Assembly (NCBI GenBank): GCA_001466705.2
Contig: LATX02000023.1
Coordinates: 1 to 64,000, forward strand
Direction: 5' to 3'
Source of the DNA: Moniliophthora roreri
Taxonomy: Eukaryota; Basidiomycota; Agaricomycetes; Agaricales; Marasmiaceae
Length of the DNA: 64,000 nt
Below, one piece after another: positions 56,509 through 64,000 of the stretch. Within the stretch, counting starts at the first letter, position 1. Every line of letters begins with the position of its first letter. The position numbers and the translations under genes are program-made. The notes under the pieces were generated by a model. It saw nothing but the letters and a program-made list of their open reading frames with translations. It was not told where the DNA came from and searched no databases.

Positions 56509-57810
56509 TTAGCAACGCCAGTTTCCCTTGTGAAGGATGAGATGAACGTTAACTGGGAACTGTGGTTGCAAAACTTACATCGGGTGTTCCGGGTTGAACA
56601 ACGCGCTGGTAAGGCTGCCTGCCGAGGCACTCTGCAACCGTAACCATTCTGTAGCCGGCTTGCCTGAGTCTCTGGACGACCTGAGGGAGAACGTCGTAGC
56701 TAGATGACAAGTTAGGCCATTTCCAAGACATTCAAGGGACATGAAGAACATACGCGGTAGAAGCTACGGCAGAGAAATCAGTTAAAAAATCAACAGAAAG
56801 AGAGTATATTCATACCATAAGTTTCGTGATTCAAAGCGAGAATACTATTGGGACGTTGTGAGATCCTGTTATTGTAGTTACTGAGTTGTTGGGCAACAGA
56901 TTGGCCGGCTGAGTCGCCCGAGCTATAATCTCATAAGCATCTAATCCGCTAAACAATAAGAAGAAACTTACTCAAAGTCCCAGTTAACAATGGCTTGGCC
57001 ACGAACAGCAGAGGCCCATCGCACATTATCGTTATAGCTTCCATAGGGAGGCCTCATAAACGCGGGTACGGCTCCGACGATCCGCTCGAGTGCCTCTGTT
57101 TCGAGTAGGACTTGTTTAAGAAAAAAAAAGGAAACAAGACATTTCACAACTCACGTTCGACACGCCACATTTCATCGTGAACTGGACAGAAAAGAAATTT
57201 TAGAACGAAACGTTTGCGTCAAGACTGCACTGGTCATACCCTGATCCCAAGTCAACTCTGCGAGATTGGCGTGCCGCCAAGTATGCGAGGCAACTTGATG
57301 TCCCTTTCCATAGACGTAGCGAATTCCATCCGCATGATTCTGATCGTAGATGCATCCCCCTGAAATTGACAAGATCTTAGGAGGCTGATACCAGTTTCAG
57401 ACAGCCAAGATCGTACAGTTGTTTCCGTCTAGGAAGGATGACCTGAATTAGAAGCGAAAAGATACGACGTTTATGAAGGACACGCACTGAAGAAAAAGGT
57501 TCCTTTAGCACCATTATTCGTCAGGGTATCGCTGATGTCGCGGCTAGAGAAGTCAATTTGTGAGGAACCACGACAAGGACGCGAATAAGTGACCGAGCAT
57601 CGTACATGTAATTCCATGGACCATCGTCCTGAAAAGTTTAGGTAAGTTCAACAACACCTCTAGGAGAGGAAGTGTACGCACAAATGTGAGGGCAACAGTG
57701 TTGGGTTGCGTGCAGGAGGTAATCACCTCAGCCATTTGGCGTTTCTCGTGTGGAGCAGCAACGGTGAAGGCTCCGAGTGCAAGGAGAACGGTAGCTGTTA
57801 CGAACTTCAT
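56509..57810 (-). CDS. CE4 polysaccharide (chitin) deacetylase, copy 3, with microexons
   Basis: Exons (complement): 57,682-57,810, 57,606-57,628, 57,488-57,543, 57,417-57,428 (12 nt), 57,359-57,240, 57,155-57,181, 56,972-57,095, 56,816-56,922, 56,754-56,763 (10 nt), 56,579-56,699 and 56,509-56,526. All phases agree and give 248 residues. It has a signal peptide and KR site (HEKR). Motifs: TF|DDGPW split by an intron (Asp44, Asp45), ASHTWRH (His99, His103), MRPPYGSYN, VNWDFDSGD and ILALNHET. Compared with copies 1 and 2, several introns are extra and the one before PPYG is absent. The enzyme should be active. Confidence 0.88.
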
Positions 57811-57879
57811 GTTTGAATTTGAAGAGAAGAGAAGTGCACGAAGACGCTGACGGTGAAGGAATCAGATTGAAAAATGCCC

Positions 57880-57888
57880 TTTATATAT
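57880..57888 (-). promoter_or_regulatory. TATA box of deacetylase copy 3
   Basis: ATATATAAA on the minus strand about 70 bp upstream of the ATG at 57,810. Confidence 0.55.
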
Positions 57889-57899
57889 CCTTTTCGTGC

Positions 57900-59099
57900 C
57901 CCCTATGTAGCTGTGAGTGATCAGCAAAACTAGACGTGATCGGAATGCGTTTGAGCGCTGGAGGCGAGTACCGCTTCGTTTTCGACTAGATGCGGTGGCG
58001 GAATAACCGGGTTAGTTGTTGACCTGAATCGCCGACCAGATTGAGTACTGGATCCAAGGGAAAATATCACCGCTTTGATGAGCGAAAATGCTTGGCATGT
58101 ACCTACCTGACGTCTAGATAATCTGGGACAGGTTAGACTGGCAGCATGTTATCCACAATGTCATAGACATTGTATTGAAAGCTTGAGGTGAGCGAATTGA
58201 TAGGACGGCAGTGAACAGAAGGAATGTAACGTTTCGAAGAGTTTTTCCCTGCGATTTTGGAGCGCTCTTGAATGACCACAGAGCTGGGCTTGAGGGCTAG
58301 ATGGCCCGACATGGGTGTACGGAATAGAGTTAATCATTCGGAGCTCGACGTGCCGTGCCTCGCCGGAACTAACGCTTACTGGGCGCTTAAATCTCTACAA
58401 CAACTCGATTTTCGAGCGATAACAGATGGAGAGCTAGCTATCATCGTGAGATGGGTGCAGTCTACTCACATACTTAGTCTCATGGTCATAAGGGAGGAAT
58501 TCAGTGGTGTAAAGCTGCCGTCCATCGTTTAGCCATTGGGACATATTTTGAACATCAGTGATGATCCTTGGCAAGGGTTCAGAATGTATGACCACCTACT
58601 TTGGCGGTGCCTTCAGGGCCACCCGGTTCACCGTTATTGCCAATCAATGAGCATGGGTTCAAAGCGAAGGATACCCACAAACTGACAACTCCCTGTCTAC
58701 ATTGCTGAAAGGCTTATCGACCAACAGACGAGCTCTTTCCCATATTCTAGGCCCGAGAACGACTCAAGAAGGCCAAGGAGACGCCATCCCGCCACATATA
58801 TGGTCAATGTAAGCAAAACTAGCCTTCGGATCTTGGAGCAGGCCGTAGCACCTAGCCATCTCTAGCCATCATTCCGCCATGTCCGTGAGAGGAAACTCGT
58901 CATTCAAAGGAGTAAGACCAAATGACAAAAGTCCGGGGAATTAGAGTAGAGCGGGAATGTTCGTAAATCATGACTCGATCTGTTATTCGTGAAACAAAAG
59001 AATGAAAGTAAACGGGCGCCGGTGAATACCCGGCAAAATTCTTCATAGTCCAAAGTTGTCCTCGTGGAAGTTTAGGAGATATTTGAGGATAGCCCCAAT
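57900..59099. other. Intergenic between deacetylase copies 3 and 4
   Basis: A plus-strand 86-codon ORF (58,272-58,532) has no recognised domain and no support. Normal CpG content; nothing else is seen. Confidence 0.4.
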
Positions 59100-60511
59100 T
59101 TAACAATGCCAGTCCCCCTATATCCGCATATAAGCAAGGACCTCCGGAAAAAAGTGCATTGCGCATTACTTACATCGGGAGTTCCAGGTTCACCGACGCT
59201 CTGATAGGGCTCCTTTCCGAGGCATTCGGCGACAGTGACCATGCTGTATCCCGCTGCTTTCAGCATTTTTGCAACTTGAGGCAGTACAATATGACTAAAA
59301 GTTTTAGGGGGAAAGGGCGTTAGAGTGATGATACAGCACGGGCGACATGACCGCTTACGCGGTTCCCTCTGACAGTAGACGTAACATTAATGCTAGGTGC
59401 TAGAACCGCTGAGGAAAGGGCAGACCGTACCATTGAACTCGTGATGCAGCGCCAGGATCGTGTCAGGATTTCATGAGAGAGTTTGGTTGTAGGCATCGAG
59501 TATTTCTTCAGGAGAAGGCGGGTTATCATCTCCGTCATGAGAACTGCAATCCGAAAAAAAAAAAAAAAAAACATCTGAGCACGGGGAATCCAATTTCCAA
59601 GAAAGAAGCTTACTCAAAGTCCCAAATGACGACATCCTGTCCACGGAGACCTGACGCGTCAAGCACTTGGTCATTGTAGCTCCCAAACGCTATGGAAGAA
59701 CGGATCAAACATATGTTCCCAAGAATCTATCAAGAGAGCAACCTACGCGGGCGCATAAACGCAGGTGTAACTCCGACAATTCGCGATAAAGCCATTATTA
59801 TAACGAGTGAGAACGCCAATTTGTGTGCTGCTGCGTGCAAGGTATCATCGGCCTACATTCGACGCGCCACATCTCATCGTGAACTGTCGGCAAAATACTT
59901 AGTAACCGCGGTTTAAACAGGAGCTTTTTTTTGACTCACTCTCATCCCAAGAGAGTTGAGATAGGTCTGCATGCCGCCAAGTATGCGAGGCTACTTGATG
60001 GCCTTGACTGTACGCAAACTTCACCTGATAGCTTGCGTCTTGGTCGTATATGCAAGCCCCTGTATTTCCGAGGTTATTCAGCGAAAGCGTTCGATTATAG
60101 ATAAACGATACGAACAATTGTTGCCGTCTGTTTCGTTTAACGAGCGATGAACCTCCATGCAGCCAAGGAGAAACGGGTACACCGACTGAAGAAAAAAGTC
60201 CCCTTGGCGCCATTGTCCGTCAAGGTCTTGCTAATATCATAACTTTGCCCGGTTCACAATCAGACCTCGCCTTGTAACTATCAAAAAAGACAATTGCGTA
60301 CATATAGTACCAAGGGCCATCATCCTGTATAGACGAGGCTCAGTGAATGTTTTATGATAATGAATATCGATGTTACACATACAAAAGTGAGTGCAACGGT
60401 TTTCGGTTCAACGCATCGGTCAATGACCTGTGCTCTCTGACGCTTCTGAGGAGCTGCTGCTGCAAAAAGGCTGAGTGAAAGAGTGGTGAGGGCGAGTGCG
60501 TTCAACTTCAT
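59100..60511 (-). pseudogene. CE4 polysaccharide (chitin) deacetylase, copy 4, inactivated
   Basis: Exons (complement): 60,383-60,511, 60,302-60,324, 60,187-60,242, 60,116-60,127 (12 nt), 59,940-60,059, 59,857-59,883, about 59,747-59,794, 59,614-59,689, 59,431-59,543, 59,359-59,368 (10 nt), 59,174-59,294 and 59,100-59,117. The pattern is that of copy 3 except that it keeps the intron before the P-FGSYN motif. Motifs TF|DDGPW, ASHTWRH, MRP-P-FGSYN, IWDFDSHDGDD and ILALHHEF are present. An in-frame TGA lies at complement 59,471-59,473 in exon 9 where CGA is expected. The acceptor before exon 7 reads TAATAATG instead of ending in AG. A cryptic in-frame acceptor upstream would add about 13 residues. 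A truncated, probably inactive product is likely. Confidence 0.85.
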
Positions 60512-62108
60512 GACCGGAGGGACAAGAACGAGAGCATGAAAGTATGGGGAATGAAATAGCTTTCCATTGAATCTTTTAAGGATTCAAACCAAATCCTCCG
60601 ATTTCTGCAATATGCTGTCGAATGAATTACCTCGGAATAAGTGCAGATCAAGCATATGGTACTCACTCAATGCAGTTCGATGTCGCTGAACGAGACGGTG
60701 TATTTTGTGGTGGTTGCTGTGTGCCCACACACATCTATGTATGAAGTATTCAGTAAAACTCAAGATCAGATTATGGGTACCTGTGCCGGCGAGGATAGCG
60801 TGCTCCTAACTTCAGCAGTGTCTTGGGAAAGGCCTGAAGGACAAAATTGGCGCCAATGATCAGGTGTTGCCGAAGTGAAAGCAAAGAAGACTGATGGAGA
60901 CGTATGGCAACAAATAGCGCCATCTGTCAACCAAGATGGACTCGAGATTTAATATGGCAACTAATTGGATCATAACGAGAGATGAGAAGAGTCGTGATAC
61001 CATACAACAAATCTGGAGACGTGATGAAACAGGCATAGAAATCTTCGGCATGCGATTGAGGGCAACGAGGGCGTACTTCGGCGATTATAGCCTCAACAGG
61101 CAGCGAGGCATTCGGTAACATTTTCGTTCCTCTAGCAGATATAGGCAGCACTTCTTTTCAACAAGTCGACAAATCAGTGGAGTTAACGGAGCCTAAGCGT
61201 TAAACATGTCACGTTCGACTTGTGCCACCATCAAGGTCGCAGAGCGGTGATTGCAACGTCAAAATGATACTGGTCTTGTCCGCGAGCTTTCAAGATGCCA
61301 ACATCACAGAAACTAGAAAGGAAATGTTTGGTTTAAGTGCTGACGTCTTGCATGCGCACCGTGAGGCGACATCGATTGGCTGTTGAAAGCCAACTCAAAG
61401 TTCGAGAAGGCTGTTTGATCCAGAGCAGCTGGAATGATTCAGGAGACAAAACACTACATTACCTCGAAACGGAAGATTCTGAGGCTTTGAGGCCTACCTG
61501 GTCTGCGGTGGCTCAGCGCTCAGCGCTCAACCCTCAACCTCGGTGGTGGAAATGAGTAAACGAAGCCACGTGTAAACGTGAGATAAATCGTCATTGCCGG
61601 CGGCAAAAGTTTTCCGTGGTCCCTGCGTTCGACTCTGACTCAGCTCATCCAGGCCTCTAGCCCAGTCTTCGATGACACCTGTCTTTTTAAAACGGGGCTT
61701 TCTGGGGGGTCAACTGATGGTCGTTCTCGGAGTCGTCCCACAGGCCTGGCTTTGCTCATTTCACGTACACCATTTGGACTGTCAACCAGTCACCTTGGAG
61801 AATCCTGTTCTCACCTTGTCTTATGACGCGTCTGTGTGTCTGGATTCCTCCGCAGCACTTAGCGTGGGTGTCAAAGGCTCCAACGTGTTACGCCGGCATC
61901 TCGATTGAAGAGGTACTCGACTTCAAGGCGTTTAATGTTACTGGGAATATTTTATTTAGAAGCGGGAGGAGCAGGCCGTAAGCTAGCTAGGGTGCGCTTC
62001 CGAGTGTTCTGTGAACGTGTTAGCATTACTTCAGGTCATTTCCGAGGTTCGATTAGGTATTCGAAGCTCGGAGTTTTCCCTCTGTTGTCATGAAGCATGT
62101 CAATTTTG
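60512..62108. other. Intergenic, no gene assigned
   Basis: 1.6 kb with only short ORFs on both strands and no recognised domain or RNA. The upstream region of copy 4 lacks the clear TATA box seen for copies 2 and 3. Confidence 0.4.
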
Positions 62109-62116
62109 TATAAAAG
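62109..62116 (+). promoter_or_regulatory. TATA box of the NIS1-like gene
   Basis: TATAAAAG lies 67 bp upstream of the ATG at 62,176 and supports that start over the longer upstream reading frame. Confidence 0.6.
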
Positions 62117-62175
62117 GTAGCATCCACGACGCTCTTTGTACCTTGCACACTGCCGTATACTGCTACCAACGTCTC

Positions 62176-62719
62176 ATGCGACCATCGTTTCCAATCTACT
62201 TACTCTCATTTTGGGTCCAGTTCCTAACGGTATTGGCCCAAAGAGCCAACATCGGCTTTCCTCACGATGGCGCAAATGTTACCAAAGGCTCCAACTTCAC
62301 AGTAGAAGTTGCCCGCCCGGTATTCCCCATATCGTTAGCCAGCCCAATTTGAGCTGATGAAAATGCGCAGAATACTCTCTCGAGCTCAAAGGAAATCGCC
62401 ATCGTGCTTGCGCTGCAGAGCTGTCCTAGCTCACCCTGCTCCGCGCCTGAAGATTTCCTTGGAAGACTGCTATACGAGGGACCATTTAATCCACAGTTCT
62501 CGGATCCAGCTGATAGATTACCCCCGCATCAGAACTTTTCTGTTCAAGTCCCGGATAACATGCAGGCAGGCAGGGCACAGCTAGCTTTGGTGCACTTCAG
62601 TTTGATTGGAGTAAGTGTCATCGTGTTGCTCGTGTCCGCGTATGTAGCTGAACCATGGTTTACAGGCCGGCCCGATGCCTTTCATGGAAACGTATACTGT
62701 GCTGGTGAATGTCCTGTGA
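62176..62719 (+). CDS. Small secreted protein, NIS1-like effector family
   Basis: Exons 62,176-62,319, 62,371-62,610 and 62,666-62,719 are in phase (introns of 51 and 55 bp) and give 145 residues. The N-terminus is a signal peptide ending LTVLAQ. The mature part has GSNFTVEVARP, LALQSC with a nearby second Cys, LLYEGPFNPQF, NFSVQVP and a C-terminal AGP-PF-E segment, in the order I know from the fungal NIS1-like secreted family (Pfam PF19271, from memory). In plant pathogens some members suppress or trigger plant immune responses; saprotrophs carry them too, so a role here is unknown. The start was chosen for the signal peptide and the TATA box. Confidence 0.75.
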
Positions 62720-62879
62720 AGGATGCTATAATCTCATTATTAAATTATCACGATACTCGGTACTTTTATTTTTTGCTAAAATTCCAAGTTCTGTCCTATT
62801 TGTATATTTGATGTAACCCAATGTGTAACTCAACTCTTTCCTGCTAACATTGGTACCTCTAGCCAGATAGAGCTTGATA

Positions 62880-64000
62880 TCCAAATCTTCTACAAATTCC
62901 CAAATTCTTCTACAAATGTCTTCCCACATAGACACCTTCCTTCTTCCAAGGTCTGTTCCGCCAACTTGACAATATTGATGGAGACCCAATACTGTGGCTC
63001 CACCTCGCCCGACTTGTTAACATGGGCAAAGGGGTCGCGCACTTGACGAACGTAGATTGGGCGGTAAATCCGAATATGCCAATCTTCTGATGAGCAGAGT
63101 TGCCTCTGCTGTGTATATCGATAGAGTCAACACCGTGTTCGACACGCACGTGTGCGAATTTTACGGTATCTTCGACGCGACCATGAGAATTCATTAGGAG
63201 AGATTCAAGCCAGTCGGTGGTTGAGGTCCTTTAAGAAGCCAAGGTACGTCAGTTATTGGAAAACCGCCATCGAGAGTAGGGGTAGTCGTACCTCAGAAAT
63301 AGAGGTATATCTCTGGGAATGACCGAGCGCACTATACCTATGATCCCGAGCATAAGCCCGATCCTGTTTTCGAACAATCCCCCATACTCGTCTGACTACT
63401 TGTTGGTGATAAGCAGATACCTGCGCGTGTTGTGAATCTCAATGACATCAAATTACGCGTATTGTACCCAGCTTGAATGATTCGACGATACCTTTGATAT
63501 CCTCTTTGGTTAGAGACTTAGGAGTGGGATATGTATCTGCCCAGGGCTCGAAGCCAGGTCCGAGAACATCATCTGGCTATCCGCCAATTGCCTTCGTCGC
63601 TGCCATGGCGGGGGTGAATAAATGGAGCTACACAAGAAGCTTTTCTGCCCTGGTCATGAGCTTGAGCTGTTTCGACGAGAGCCAAAAGTGTAACTTGCAG
63701 CATGTGCAAGTTGAATTCCAATTGGTAAGTAGTGATTTCATTTCAACCCCCCTGATATGACCATCGCGCCAGATTCCGGCGCCTTCAGGGGGTGATACGG
63801 CTTTGGGGGTTCAACAGTCTATTAGGAGTGAGACAACAGTGATGGGTATCAACTAAATTGCCTTATACCGCTTCCGCCAAAGTCAGTCCCGGCCCGCGCT
63901 CAATATAGTGACCTTTGAGAACCACCTCTTCGAGATGAGGTATTCCACTTACTATGAGCCATATGCCACGGCGTAATATGTCCATCCTGAGCAGAATATC
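62880..64000 (-). pseudogene. Old Yellow Enzyme family NAD(P)H flavin oxidoreductase, shattered and truncated by the window edge
   Basis: Old Yellow Enzymes are FMN-dependent NAD(P)H dehydrogenases/ene-reductases. From right to left on the minus strand, family motifs appear in order but in different frames. HLEEVVLKGHYIERGPGLT is near 63,940. AGRKAS follows at about 63,640, PTPKSLTKEDIKGIVESF near 63,500 and FDVIEIH near 63,440. DEYGG-FENR is near 63,385, VIPRDIPLFLRYD near 63,300 and VEDTVKFAHVRVEHGVDSID at about 63,150. The stretch HSRGNSAHQKI fits the FMN-binding Gly region. Several frameshifts and stops cannot all be introns, so this is a pseudogene. The N-terminus lies beyond 64,000. Confidence 0.75.

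Noticed and set aside
58272..58532. 86-codon plus-strand ORF between deacetylase copies 3 and 4
   Set aside because: No family resemblance, no TATA box or splice continuation found.

Overview
This window looks like a nuclear scaffold piece from a basidiomycete fungus, most likely an Agaricomycete. The supporting features are short GT-AG introns (about 50-60 nt) in almost every gene, a KDZ-type transposase with a CxC1-like cysteine cluster, an I66 (cospin-like) protease inhibitor, a Ty3/gypsy chromovirus, and secreted plant-polymer and chitin-active enzymes. All calls come from reading the sequence; no database search was possible.

The window has two halves. Roughly 1-39,450 is a repeat-rich, CpG-poor block. 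It holds at least seven copies of a 1.75-kb dispersed repeat beginning TAATATGTC, LTR relics, a decayed KDZ transposase (10,799-13,362), and one structurally complete chromovirus (13,394-23,464, minus strand, 438-bp LTRs, target duplication GTATA). The chromovirus has a second element inserted between its protease and reverse transcriptase (18,164-20,995, 4-bp duplication CCAG). Most nonsense codons in the chromovirus are TGA where CGA is expected, and a duplicated segment (35.7 kb versus 40.4 kb) has lost its CpGs only in the left copy. Both point to deamination of methylated CpG. One apparently functional host gene, an I66-like inhibitor (36,790-37,412), sits inside this block.

Roughly 39,450-64,000 has normal CpG content and carries host genes. 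They are a GH105 unsaturated glucuronyl/galacturonyl hydrolase (41,228-42,585, minus), an AA9-like lytic polysaccharide monooxygenase with an Asn/Gly-rich tail (44,767-46,462, plus), and a cluster of four CE4 chitin-deacetylase-like genes (48,411-49,709 plus; 50,153-51,355, 56,509-57,810 and 59,100-60,511 minus). A DUF1275 membrane protein lies within the cluster (55,211-56,133). A small secreted NIS1-like protein (62,176-62,719) and a shattered Old Yellow Enzyme gene running off the right edge (about 62,880-64,000) complete the set. The deacetylases fall into two pairs by exon structure. The second pair has conserved 12-nt and 10-nt microexons, and its last member is a pseudogene (CGA-to-TGA stop plus a lost splice acceptor).

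Ten isolated single N characters mark assembly joins. Three of them (6,849; 19,025; 30,018) are associated with near-exact 0.86-2.4-kb duplications that look like unmerged contig ends, so repeat copy number in the left half is inflated.
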